Below, in pieces: positions 56,728-64,000 of a stretch of 64,000 nt of DNA (position 1 is the stretch's first letter; every line of letters begins with the position of its first letter). This stretch comes from Candidatus Scalindua sp. (GTDB lineage Bacteria; Planctomycetota; Brocadiia; Brocadiales; Scalinduaceae): contig JALDRB010000011.1 of the NCBI GenBank assembly GCA_031316155.1, forward strand, positions 103,215-167,214. The letters run 5' to 3'. Below the pieces are notes generated by a model, which saw only the letters and a list, made by a program, of their open reading frames with translations, had not been told where the DNA came from and searched no databases. Both the position numbers and the translations under genes were made by a program.

Positions 56728-57052
56728 GTTTGCGATCTCTGATTATTAATGGTTAAAAGATTTTATTTAAGCCAAATAATAGCAAACATTTTAAGCCTTA
56801 TCAACATTTTGATTGTAAATATTATCAAATTCAGGACTTATTGGTGTTTTGCGGATGTTTTTTCTTGCCATGCACAATCCTCTTTGGTACCATCACAAAA
56901 CTTTACGAATGCACTTATAACAAAATTATCAAAGATATACATTTGATTGTCGTTAAATTGGTAGTGTAAAATGGTTGAAATTTGTTGTATGGGATTTGCC
57001 ATTTAACCTTTGTGAATTGCAGGCATCACAGTAAAGGGGGCAAAGGAAATTA
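56728..57052. other. Divergent intergenic region between hom and pyrB
   Basis: AT-rich, with short, codon-poor frames only. It must contain promoters for both divergent genes, but I see no distinctive box, riboswitch or repeat. AAAGGGGGCAAAGG (57033-57046) is the likely ribosome site of pyrB. Confidence 0.5.
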
Positions 57053-57973
57053 ATGTTGAAAAACAGAGACATTATCTCTATTTTAGACTTTACAAAGGAA
57101 GAGATATCGTACGTCTTAGAGTTATCGAAGAGAATGGAACGTGAAAGCAGTGCGGATATGTTAAAGGGAAAGATACTTGCCAACCTTTTCTTCGAACCTT
57201 CTACGCGTACAAGGCTGAGTTTTGAGACAGCGATGAAGAGGCTCGGCGGCGATGTTATTGGCTTTGATGATCCAGACAAAACCTCTACCGTGAAAGGGGA
57301 ATCCTTAAAAGATTCTGTGAAAATTATTGAGGGGTATTGTGACATAATAGTGTTAAGACATTTTCTTGAAGGGGCGTCTCGTCTTACTGCTGATACCGTT
57401 AACGTACCTGTTATTAATGCAGGTGACGGTGCAAGCCAGCATCCAACCCAAACTTTTTTGGATCTTTATACGATCAAGAATACAAAAGGTCGTCTTGAAG
57501 GCTTATCGGTTGGTTTTTTGGGAGATTTGAAATATGGCAGGACTGCACATTCTCTGGCGTATGCACTAGCCCATTTTAATTCTGAGATGTACTTTATTTC
57601 ACCTCCGAGTCTGAGAATTCCCAAAGACTACATAGAGCAATTACAATTAAGAGGTGTTTCCTATTACGAAATAGATTCTTTGTTTGAGGTAAGTGGCAAG
57701 CTTGATATTCTGTATTGTACAAGAATACAGAAGGAACGGTTTGCCGATCCGGTAGAGTATGAAAAGGTAAGGGGTGTTTATAAACTGAGCAGGGTTGTTT
57801 TGGACAAACTTAAAATTGGTAATGATCTCAAGATCCTACATCCTCTTCCAAGAGTTGAAGAAATGGATGAAAGCTTAGATACAACTGAATATGCCGTATA
57901 TTTTCAACAGGCTCATAGTGGAGTCCCGGTAAGAAAAGCGTTATTGGCGGCAGTGTTAGGTGTTTTTCAATGA
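57053..57973 (+). CDS. pyrB: Aspartate carbamoyltransferase catalytic subunit
   Basis: 306 residues. The carbamoyl-phosphate motif FFEPSTRTRLSFETAMKRLGG, followed by KGESLKDSVKIIEGYCDIIVLRH, INAGDGASQHPTQTFLDLYTI and VGFLGDLKYGRTAHSLAYAL, then LHPLPRVEEM, defines the aspartate branch of transcarbamylases. It catalyses the committed step of pyrimidine synthesis. It overlaps pyrI by 14 bases, so catalytic and regulatory chains are made from one message as in enteric and archaeal ATCases. Confidence 0.97.
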   Translation: MLKNRDIISILDFTKEEISYVLELSKRMERESSADMLKGKILANLFFEPSTRTRLSFETAMKRLGGDVIGFDDPDKTSTVKGESLKDSVKIIEGYCDIIVLRHFLEGASRLTADTVNVPVINAGDGASQHPTQTFLDLYTIKNTKGRLEGLSVGFLGDLKYGRTAHSLAYALAHFNSEMYFISPPSLRIPKDYIEQLQLRGVSYYEIDSLFEVSGKLDILYCTRIQKERFADPVEYEKVRGVYKLSRVVLDKLKIGNDLKILHPLPRVEEMDESLDTTEYAVYFQQAHSGVPVRKALLAAVLGVFQ

Positions 57974-58418
57974 AAAACTAGAGGTTTCTGCAATTAAAGA
58001 GGGGACAGTAATCGATCAGATTGCAAGTAAGAGTACCTTTAAGGTTGCAAATATTCTGGATATCCAGAATATTGATCAGGTTGTGCTTATCGGCGTTAAT
58101 CTTTCCAGTAAGAAACTGGACAAAAAAGGTATCATAAAAATTGGTGGAAAAAGACTTACGCAGGAAGAGGTAAATAAGATAGCCTTGATTGCTCCGGATG
58201 CTACCTTGAACATTATCAAGGATTCAGAAGTTGTCAGAAAATTCCAGGTTGCTATTCCGGATACCTTGGAAGGGATAGTAAAGTGTTTTAATCCGAATTG
58301 CGTAAGCAATCATCAGACGATCCAAAGTAAATTCCATGTCTTGGTTAAAAAACCTATAAAGATTCGATGTCACTATTGCGAACGTCTCATGGGTGGAGAT
58401 GATATAGAGTTAGTTTAG
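57960..58418 (+). CDS. pyrI: Aspartate carbamoyltransferase regulatory subunit
   Basis: 152 residues from GTG 57960, which lies inside the end of pyrB. It aligns over its whole length with PyrI: EKLEVSAIKEGTVIDQIASK, an allosteric nucleotide-binding N-domain (VVLIGVNLSSKKLDKKGIIKI, EEVNKIALIAPDATLNII), and the C-terminal zinc domain with four cysteines in KCFNPNC and RCHYCER. It confers allosteric inhibition by CTP and activation by ATP on the holoenzyme. pyrI is patchily distributed in bacteria, and its presence here implies the regulated dodecameric form. Confidence 0.96.
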   Translation: MFFNEKLEVSAIKEGTVIDQIASKSTFKVANILDIQNIDQVVLIGVNLSSKKLDKKGIIKIGGKRLTQEEVNKIALIAPDATLNIIKDSEVVRKFQVAIPDTLEGIVKCFNPNCVSNHQTIQSKFHVLVKKPIKIRCHYCERLMGGDDIELV

Positions 58419-58587
58419 GAGGTTAGGTCCGCAGCAATTTGTCCATTTGAAGATACAGCCGCATTTCATCGCAAAACAGCAACTCGTTTTTGCACTCTTT
58501 TATGAATGTGAATTCTGGAAATAGATAAAAGTAAACTAAATAACAGTATTTTGTAATCAACAAAAGTTTAAGTATGGAGGGGATTTG

Positions 58588-59247
58588 ATGTTAAATACAG
58601 ATAAAGATATTACGAAGAAACTCAAACATGATATTAATCAAAAAAATGCGATGAGGCGTGAAATAGAAAGGTTGATTCTTGTTGTCAAACGCTGGAACGA
58701 GAACCTTTCCAAGTCAAAGTCCTTTCAGGAACAGAGCAGATATTCTGCTTCAATAAAGCATTATATTGCAAAAATTGACAAACTTCGTTCTCAGCTGATA
58801 CTGATGAACGAGGACATTGATAAAAGAATACGTGAAACGGGAACATGCTCGACTTCAGAAGTAGAAGATTTTAAGTCCCGGTTAGGAAAAGAGGTACGTG
58901 ATTTAAGTGTTGATGATGGGGTAGACAAAAAGAAACCTATTAAGAGACAAGCGGGACCAGGGAGGAAAAAATCACAAAAGAAGATTGTCGGAAAAAAGGG
59001 AGCGGATAGGTTACTAAAAAAAATGGATAGGTTACAAAAAAAAATAGATAACACCAGGAAACGCCTCGATAGTGACATTAGTGAGGCTGAACGTGTTACC
59101 GGAAGAATCACAAAACTGAACCGTGGTTTAGCAATAGTTGGAACTGGCGTACAACCTGAGGATATGACTGCTGAGGGGAGAAACAATTACCTGTTTACTC
59201 AGGAACTCAAACGTATCGAAAGGGAAAGGTTAGTTTTTGGTGGATAA
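58588..59247 (+). CDS. Lysine-rich coiled-coil protein of unknown function
   Basis: 219 residues from ATG 58588, preceded by GGAGGGG. Very basic, with heptad-like coiled-coil segments at both ends (IERLILVVKRWNENLSK, KKMDRLQKKIDNTRKRLDSDI, TGRITKLNRGL) and a lysine/proline-rich hinge between them (KKKPIKRQAGPGRKKSQKK). The basic hinge suggests contact with nucleic acid or an acidic surface. No signal peptide or family I recognise. Alone between pyrI and the tRNA pair. Confidence 0.7.
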   Translation: MLNTDKDITKKLKHDINQKNAMRREIERLILVVKRWNENLSKSKSFQEQSRYSASIKHYIAKIDKLRSQLILMNEDIDKRIRETGTCSTSEVEDFKSRLGKEVRDLSVDDGVDKKKPIKRQAGPGRKKSQKKIVGKKGADRLLKKMDRLQKKIDNTRKRLDSDISEAERVTGRITKLNRGLAIVGTGVQPEDMTAEGRNNYLFTQELKRIERERLVFGG

Positions 59248-59431
59248 AGGTTAGTTTTTCTTTATCGTGATAAGGGAAAGTTTGAAAACAGCCTGATACA
59301 CAGACAACTGGTTGGCACTAGTGAATCGGTTTTCATATAATAACCTGGCCGAACAAGAACAAATATGAAATATATTCCTTTTTGTTTCTTGCTCGGCCAG
59401 ATTGGGTAGTTCTTGTAGATGACTTCATTGG

Positions 59432-59514
59432 TGGGCGGGGAGGGAGTCGAACCCTCACCCCCTTGCGAGGAAGGGATTTTAAGTCCCTCGTGTCTGCCAT
59501 TCCACCACCCGCCC
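59432..59514 (-). tRNA. tRNA-Leu (UAA anticodon)
   Basis: On the minus strand the acceptor GGGCGGG pairs with CCCGCCC, followed by TG and a type-II D-arm (GAATGGCAGA). The anticodon stem-loop is GGGAC-TTAAAAT-CCC with anticodon TAA, then a long variable arm and the T-arm GAGGG-TTCGACT-CCCTC. Discriminator A; CCA is not encoded. The 83-base length and large variable arm fit leucine. Confidence 0.93.
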
Positions 59515-59532
59515 CTCCAAACGTGAGTAATA

Positions 59533-59607
59533 AAGGCGGCACTGGGATTCGAACCCAGGATAACGGATTTGCAATCCGCTGCCTTAGTCCACTTGGCCAT
59601 GCCGCCT
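59533..59607 (-). tRNA. tRNA-Cys (GCA anticodon)
   Basis: The minus-strand acceptor AGGCGGC pairs with GCCGCCT; the anticodon loop is CGGAT-TGCAAAT-CCG with anticodon GCA, and the T-arm is CTGGG-TTCGAAT-CCCAG. The discriminator base is U, as expected for cysteine tRNA. CCA is not encoded. It lies 18 bases from tRNA-Leu and is transcribed first, so the two likely share a transcript. Confidence 0.95.
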
Positions 59608-59829
59608 ATTGTGTGGTAAGGGTAAACAAATACGAATGGCGATGAGACGTTGTTTTGTGCCAATTATGTTTTGTTTCCCGATAATTCTCTATGCTGAACG
59701 GTTTCATTAAGATAAGGGGTGATTATATAGGAATTGTTTTTTCGGTGTCAAGGTTTTTCCAATATAGTTTTTCCAATATTATAGTTGGCATAGCTTAGGA
59801 AAAGTTTCTTTTCTTTAAAAGGCGATTAA

Positions 59830-61023
59830 TTATACTGGCGTATACGTGTCAATTATTTGGGTATTTTCAATGGCTACTATAGTATAACTACCAATCAACG
59901 CAGGAACCAAAAGCATATTCCCACCGGGAAGGGCTCTTGGTATTTCATACTTCTCATCGTTTATGACTACGCTTGCTAAGCCGTGTGTTACTGCCAGATA
60001 GTGAAAACTCGTAAGGGTTTGTTGCAACTCTGCTCCCTTTTCTAATCTCAGTCGAAGGACTTCGAGCCCGCGATCTTCAAACCCACCCGGAAGGCGTTCG
60101 ATTACAACCTGGTCTGTTTTTTGAATCAACTCCGGGAATACTTTTCTCATAACGTTAGGGTTCATTTCTCCAGCTCTGTCAATGTCAAGTATTCTTTCGG
60201 TCTCTTTCCGCGGGTATGCAGGAAACGCATATCTTACCGGGTAAGTAGCTCCATCTTCGAGTGACTGCGTAGATCCTGAAATCTGAGGTTCTATGACTTG
60301 TATTCCAGGACCAAGTGCGTGTAGTGTCCTGCAAGGTATAGGCACTACATCGCCGATCTCAACAGAGTGCATATTATAAAACATATCAAGATTCTTTCTG
60401 GCAACCTTTAACTTTTTCAGAGTTTTTGCTGTTTCTTTTGATCCAGGCCTGCTCTGGACAGCTTCAATAGCAGCAGACATGACGTCTTTTTTCGTGTCAA
60501 GCAGGTCTCTATTTCCACAATTTATCATAAAGTTAATGAGATTGTTAAGGGCTTCTCCATATGCTAAAAGAGATTTTTTGTAATGTTTTATTACATTTTT
60601 GCCATATAAATTTGCTGACTCTTGAGAAAATCCTATAATAATCCAGGGTCTTTCACCCGCCACGCTTCTGTCTATTTCTGTGATTATCCAGAGTTCGTTT
60701 TTTGAATCGTGAAACTGTACGGACAGCCTGCTTTTTGGAGTCAAAATTTTCACAAGTGGAAGCTGTTTTCCGAAACGGGCGACCACTTTTTCACCCAGAA
60801 AGCTTTCGGGGTTGTAACTAACAATCTCACGTAACGGGCAGGTATCGTTTCCAAAAACAGTCATTGAACTCTTATTGGTGTCTTCTGCACCGTACCAGTA
60901 TTCTCCTATGCCCCCAACTCCCCAGATTTTAGGTTCTTTGTACGGTTTGATATAGAAGGGTTTACTGTAGCAGAGGAGCTTTAAGGTTTTTTCAGCAGAA
61001 GCGGTTTTTTGGTCAGATTTCAT
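59830..61023 (-). CDS. Class I mannose-6-phosphate isomerase-like protein
   Basis: 397 residues, cupin fold. KPYKEPKIWGVGGIGEYWYGAED at the N-terminus and LPLVKILTPKSRLSVQFHDSKNELWII (Zn ligands Gln/His/Glu region) match type I phosphomannose isomerases. VVPIPCRTLHALGPGIQVIEPQISGSTQ supplies the late active-site His and the QISGST substrate segment. It interconverts mannose-6-phosphate and fructose-6-phosphate. It ends ten bases from the phosphohexomutase gene on the same strand, suggesting a shared sugar-nucleotide pathway for polysaccharide. The family's exact sugar specificity cannot be read from sequence. Confidence 0.88.
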   Translation of the reverse strand: MKSDQKTASAEKTLKLLCYSKPFYIKPYKEPKIWGVGGIGEYWYGAEDTNKSSMTVFGNDTCPLREIVSYNPESFLGEKVVARFGKQLPLVKILTPKSRLSVQFHDSKNELWIITEIDRSVAGERPWIIIGFSQESANLYGKNVIKHYKKSLLAYGEALNNLINFMINCGNRDLLDTKKDVMSAAIEAVQSRPGSKETAKTLKKLKVARKNLDMFYNMHSVEIGDVVPIPCRTLHALGPGIQVIEPQISGSTQSLEDGATYPVRYAFPAYPRKETERILDIDRAGEMNPNVMRKVFPELIQKTDQVVIERLPGGFEDRGLEVLRLRLEKGAELQQTLTSFHYLAVTHGLASVVINDEKYEIPRALPGGNMLLVPALIGSYTIVAIENTQIIDTYTPV

Positions 61024-61033
61024 GTGTCATTTA

Positions 61034-62677
61034 TTATTCAGTGGTTTTCCGGATGATACAGGATATGAGTTCATTTCTTTTTTGTACTATTTCTTTTACT
61101 TTTTCTCTTGTGTCTGCGGTAGCATACAGTCTGAATTCCGGGGCATTGCCAGATGGTCTCAGATGTACAACATCGTTATTCGAGAATACAATACGAATAC
61201 CATCGAGAAAGTTTATTGAAACTATTTCGGTAAATCCTCTTTCTTTTGTAAAACATCTTTGCAGTTTTTTTCGTATACCTGTCAGATTGTTAACGGTTCC
61301 GGGATCAGATTCTCCCTCCTCTATTCTTACACCATCTTCTGTGAAATTAACCTGATAGATGTGTATATTTTCTGGAGACAACATTTTTATAATGGTTTTC
61401 CCCATTTCCTCTGTATATGTTTCACAGCCTGGTGTCTTGTTATCTATAATATCAGCCAGGGTATGTCGTTTTGGTAATTTAATGGTGACCAGATTTGAAA
61501 TTGCTTCATTCTCTTTCACAGCCAGAAGTAATAGGGAAATAATTGGTAATATCGCATCCCTTGTAGGAAGAGCGCGTAGGAAATTGTCATAAATGGTCCA
61601 ATTGCTCCCAAGGAGAAATCCTCCGTTTGATTCCCAACCGACGACTTTTGAATCCGGACAATCCTTTAGTTTGTTGTTCATTGCTTCAATAACATATGGC
61701 GATCCTATCCTGGTTTGCTTTACTTCTATACCTTTTTGTTCAAGAGAACTAACGACAGCGTCATTGGCACTTATGGGAATGGCGACAAAGTCTGGACTTA
61801 AAAATAAGGAGACAAGAGCGCCGAGTTTGTCCCCAGGCACAAATTGACCGTTCTCGTCAGCAAGAAGAGGTCTGTCTGAATCTCCATCAGTAGATACAAT
61901 AGCGAAAGGTTTGTGTCTTCTGGCAGTATTTTCGAGGAACAGCATGGTATCATTTGTTATTTTTTCGGTATCAACTGCTATGAATGTGCTACTTCTTCCA
62001 AGCGGAATAACATTGGCACCCAGCCCTTCAAGTATTACCAGCATTAAATCCCTTCCGACAGCAGAATGTTGATAAAGAACTATTTTTTTGCCCAGGAGTG
62101 GTTTTTCCTTAAAGATGTCGAGATATCGATGGATATACATGTTTCTCACTTCAGTTTCGACTCCTGTATCTGGCAGTAGGTGGTTTTCTTTAAACATTCC
62201 TTTGTCGTTAAACAGGGATTCATGCTGTGGTCTAGCATACTCTTCTTCTCGTGCAAATGCTACATTCCTGAGAATATCATTTTCATCACTCTTTAAAATT
62301 TCACCGGTTTTTTTTGTAAACTTAATGCCATTTCTATCATCGGGAATGTGACTACCCGTTACCATAATACTGGGAACATCGTGGCACATAGCATAATAGG
62401 CAAGTGCAGGAGTCGGTACGTTTCCACAGAAAAGAACTTTACACTGAGAATCTTCTATAGCCTGTGTTAACGCAGACATTATCCTTGGTGTACTTGAACG
62501 AAGATCTCCTCCTAAGGCTAGATCCTTATGCGCATAATCAAGTTCACATCTTTCTCTAAGAAACCTGATAAAACCCTTGGTGTTGATATAGCATTCAAGA
62601 TCCGTCATAGCGTCGGTTTTTCCTCTTAACCCGCTGGTTCCATACGTTAACGGTTTGAATCTTTTTGTTTTATCCAT
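61034..62677 (-). CDS. Phosphoglucomutase/phosphomannomutase-family enzyme
   Basis: 547 residues. Domain 1 has YGTSGLRGKTDAM and the active-site phosphoserine loop TGSHIPDDRNGIKF (usually TASHNP, here TGSHIP). Metal binding is in STDGDSDRPL of domain 2, the substrate loop in GWESNGGFLLGS of domain 3, and phosphate binding in RPSGNAPEFRLYATA of domain 4. The four-domain alpha-D-phosphohexomutase layout is complete. It overlaps purN by 31 bases and is followed by the isomerase-like gene, so the three are likely one operon. Glucose-1-P versus mannose-1-P specificity is undecided, but the isomerase neighbour supports a mannose route. Confidence 0.93.
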   Translation of the reverse strand: MDKTKRFKPLTYGTSGLRGKTDAMTDLECYINTKGFIRFLRERCELDYAHKDLALGGDLRSSTPRIMSALTQAIEDSQCKVLFCGNVPTPALAYYAMCHDVPSIMVTGSHIPDDRNGIKFTKKTGEILKSDENDILRNVAFAREEEYARPQHESLFNDKGMFKENHLLPDTGVETEVRNMYIHRYLDIFKEKPLLGKKIVLYQHSAVGRDLMLVILEGLGANVIPLGRSSTFIAVDTEKITNDTMLFLENTARRHKPFAIVSTDGDSDRPLLADENGQFVPGDKLGALVSLFLSPDFVAIPISANDAVVSSLEQKGIEVKQTRIGSPYVIEAMNNKLKDCPDSKVVGWESNGGFLLGSNWTIYDNFLRALPTRDAILPIISLLLLAVKENEAISNLVTIKLPKRHTLADIIDNKTPGCETYTEEMGKTIIKMLSPENIHIYQVNFTEDGVRIEEGESDPGTVNNLTGIRKKLQRCFTKERGFTEIVSINFLDGIRIVFSNNDVVHLRPSGNAPEFRLYATADTREKVKEIVQKRNELISCIIRKTTE

Positions 62678-63315
62678 TGTTTTGTTTCTTCTGGTTTTAC
62701 GATCCTCACCCGTCTCCCCACAATCTCCAGCCTTCCTTCAGCGAACAGGCGGATAGCATCAGGATAGGCTATGCATTCTTCTTTAAACACCCTTTCTGAA
62801 AGGGTATCAGGAGTATCATCATACAGGACAGGCACTGTCCTCTGTATTATTATAGGGCCGCGGTCGTACTCATTATCGACAAAGTGAACTGTACAGCCTG
62901 AGACCTTGACTCCACTTTCGATAACGGTTCTATGAACACGGTTACCATAATACCCCTTACCGCAAAAAGAAGGTATTAATCCGGGATGAATGTTCATGAC
63001 CTTTCCAATGTATTTATCCGGTATCTTAAAAAGGTGAAGGAAACCGGCAAGAATTATCAAGTCGATTGGATGCTTTTCAATCTCTTTTACTATTGTGTTA
63101 CTAAACTCTTCTGTATTTTTATAATCGGCAAATTCTATGAGGGATATAGGAATGCTGTTTTGCTTGGCACGTTTGAGACCGTATGCTTTAGCAGAGCTGC
63201 TTATTACTATTTTGATATGGGCGTGAAGAGAATCGCTGCGTATTTTATCAATCAGATTCTGAAGCGTTGATCCGCCTCCGGAGATAAGTACTGCTAAATT
63301 TATAGTTTTTGGCAT
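62647..63315 (-). CDS. purN: Phosphoribosylglycinamide formyltransferase
   Basis: 222 residues. LAVLISGGGSTLQNLIDKI (phosphate loop), IDLIILAGFLHLFK, the catalytic MNIHPGLIPSF, and VSGCTVHFVDNEYDRGPIIIQRTVPV (catalytic Asp) are the PurN/GART landmarks. It uses 10-formyltetrahydrofolate in purine synthesis. The first gene of the minus-strand group purN-phosphohexomutase-isomerase, with a coding overlap to the next gene. Usually PurN reads SGSGSNLQ, here SGGGSTLQ, a small deviation. Confidence 0.94.
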   Translation of the reverse strand: MPKTINLAVLISGGGSTLQNLIDKIRSDSLHAHIKIVISSSAKAYGLKRAKQNSIPISLIEFADYKNTEEFSNTIVKEIEKHPIDLIILAGFLHLFKIPDKYIGKVMNIHPGLIPSFCGKGYYGNRVHRTVIESGVKVSGCTVHFVDNEYDRGPIIIQRTVPVLYDDTPDTLSERVFKEECIAYPDAIRLFAEGRLEIVGRRVRIVKPEETKQWIKQKDSNR

Positions 63316-63520
63316 TCACCTGGGGAAAGAAATCATTTAAAGCATAATAAATATAACCTATTATACATTTTGTTATTATAATTGCAACGCCATATTATCA
63401 CGGTTTTGTTCACTATAGGTTTCTTCTGTAAGTATATATTGTAGATTTGTATTTGACATAACAATTTTTTTGTAGTTTAATAACACCTTTATTTTGTAAA
63501 AGATTACGTGTTAGGTGTAT

Positions 63521-64000
63521 ATGAAGATAGCCGTTTCCGGTAAGGGTGGAGTCGGGAAGACAACACTCGTTGCTGCAATGTCAAAGATTTTATCAGATGA
63601 AGGGAATAAGGTTATTTCCATTGATGCTGATCCGGATATGAATTTAGCAGCTGCGTTGGGTTTTGAAAATGCTGATAAGATCACGCCTCTGGTGGAAATG
63701 AAAGAGCTGATAAGAGAACGCACTGGATCCACTTCTGATGAATATGGAAAGTTGTTCAAATTAAATCCGACAGTCAGTGATTTGCCGGAGAAATATTCTG
63801 AAGTAGTTAATGGTCTGAGATTGATGACCCTTGGTACCATCAAGAGGGGAGGAGGGGGTTGTGCGTGCCCTGAAGGTGTTATGCTGAAGGCACTACTGAA
63901 CCACTTGATATTGCAGCGTGATGAGGTTGTACTGATAGACATGGAGGCGGGTATTGAACATTTGGGACGGGCATCAATTGGGGCTGTGACAGCGTTGATC
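63521..64000 (+). CDS. cooC: CooC-type nickel-insertion/CODH maturation ATPase (3' truncated by window edge)
   Basis: The frame is open to the end of the window from ATG 63521 (160 residues seen). A deviant Walker A P-loop GKGGVGKTT, ISIDADPDMNLAAALGF (Walker A'), and the CACPEGVML motif with the CxC metal-binding pair of CooC proteins are visible, followed by VVLIDMEAGIEHLGR (Walker B-like). CooC dimers help insert nickel into the C-cluster of CO dehydrogenase. This suggests the Wood-Ljungdahl or a CO-oxidising pathway nearby beyond the edge. It is divergent from purN. Confidence 0.9.
   Translation, partial: MKIAVSGKGGVGKTTLVAAMSKILSDEGNKVISIDADPDMNLAAALGFENADKITPLVEMKELIRERTGSTSDEYGKLFKLNPTVSDLPEKYSEVVNGLRLMTLGTIKRGGGGCACPEGVMLKALLNHLILQRDEVVLIDMEAGIEHLGRASIGAVTALI

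Noticed and set aside
56749..56946. 65-codon plus-strand frame between hom and pyrB
   Set aside because: AT-rich, Ile/Leu/Asn composition expected by chance in a promoter region; no ribosome site.
59262..59663. Minus-strand frame of 133 codons over the tRNA pair
   Set aside because: It reads straight through two well-formed tRNA genes.

Overview
The window comes from an AT-rich bacterial chromosome loaded with insertion-sequence remnants, pseudogenes and small structured repeats. I infer an anammox-type planctomycete (Brocadiales, Scalindua-like). The grounds are a CooC-type CO dehydrogenase maturation ATPase at the right edge (Wood-Ljungdahl pathway), two Na+/H+ antiporters, a PEP-CTERM/exosortase-type CPBP protease, and a cyanobacteria-like set of DUF928, filamentous-haemagglutinin, CHASE2-cyclase and CHAT genes. 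No rRNA or phylogenetic marker is present, so this assignment is an inference.

Layout. 1-16.3 kb is a surface-adhesion and signalling cluster. It holds a secreted matrixin-like protease (left-truncated), a DUF928 protein, a c-di-GMP-I riboswitch with an overlapping terminator, two paralogous two-partner-secretion adhesins and their TpsB outer-membrane transporter, then on the minus strand a CHASE2-adenylate cyclase and a TPR-CHAT caspase-like protein. A secreted HEAT-repeat protein follows (16.5-17.7 kb). 17.8-26.4 kb is a mobile region. An IS1380-like element and fragments of an IS1182 transposase flank a GC-rich island that carries a 1514-residue CHAT-protease / class III cyclase / STAND-ATPase / TPR fusion, translationally coupled to a truncated upstream partner. 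The island ends in an old transposase remnant and a broken DUF4143 ATPase gene.

27-37.9 kb holds exported proteins: an STN-domain protein, a pectate-lyase-like beta-helix protein, a subtilase and a DUF2330-like membrane protein. A complete IS1380 element there truncates a GH57/DUF3536 gene. 38-46.4 kb mixes decayed genes (MBL hydrolase, cyclase-family hydrolase) with a DUF362 Tat protein, a dCache-HAMP-triple-PAS receptor without output domain, and the two antiporters, the second (NhaD) split by one frameshift. 46.6-53.9 kb has a CDF metal exporter, folK, an LptF/G permease, a DUF4145 gene, an unknown gene, a decayed REP-associated tyrosine transposase still flanked by its REP-like ends, and a CPBP protease.

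53.9-64 kb is ordinary housekeeping: a phosphoglycerate-mutase-like proposed homoserine kinase beside homoserine dehydrogenase, pyrB-pyrI, a coiled-coil protein, tRNA-Leu(UAA), tRNA-Cys(GCA), a mannose-6-phosphate isomerase-like protein, a phosphohexomutase, purN and cooC.

How it fits together. The most coherent system is the 0.8-16.3 kb cluster. A c-di-GMP-responsive leader precedes adhesin and secretion genes, which sit next to a periplasm-sensing cyclase and a CHAT protease. The 20-25 kb island independently fuses CHAT and cyclase in one chain, so CHAT proteases and class III cyclases are paired twice within 15 kb. At least six families of short dispersed repeats, several clearly able to form hairpins, occupy the intergenic regions.
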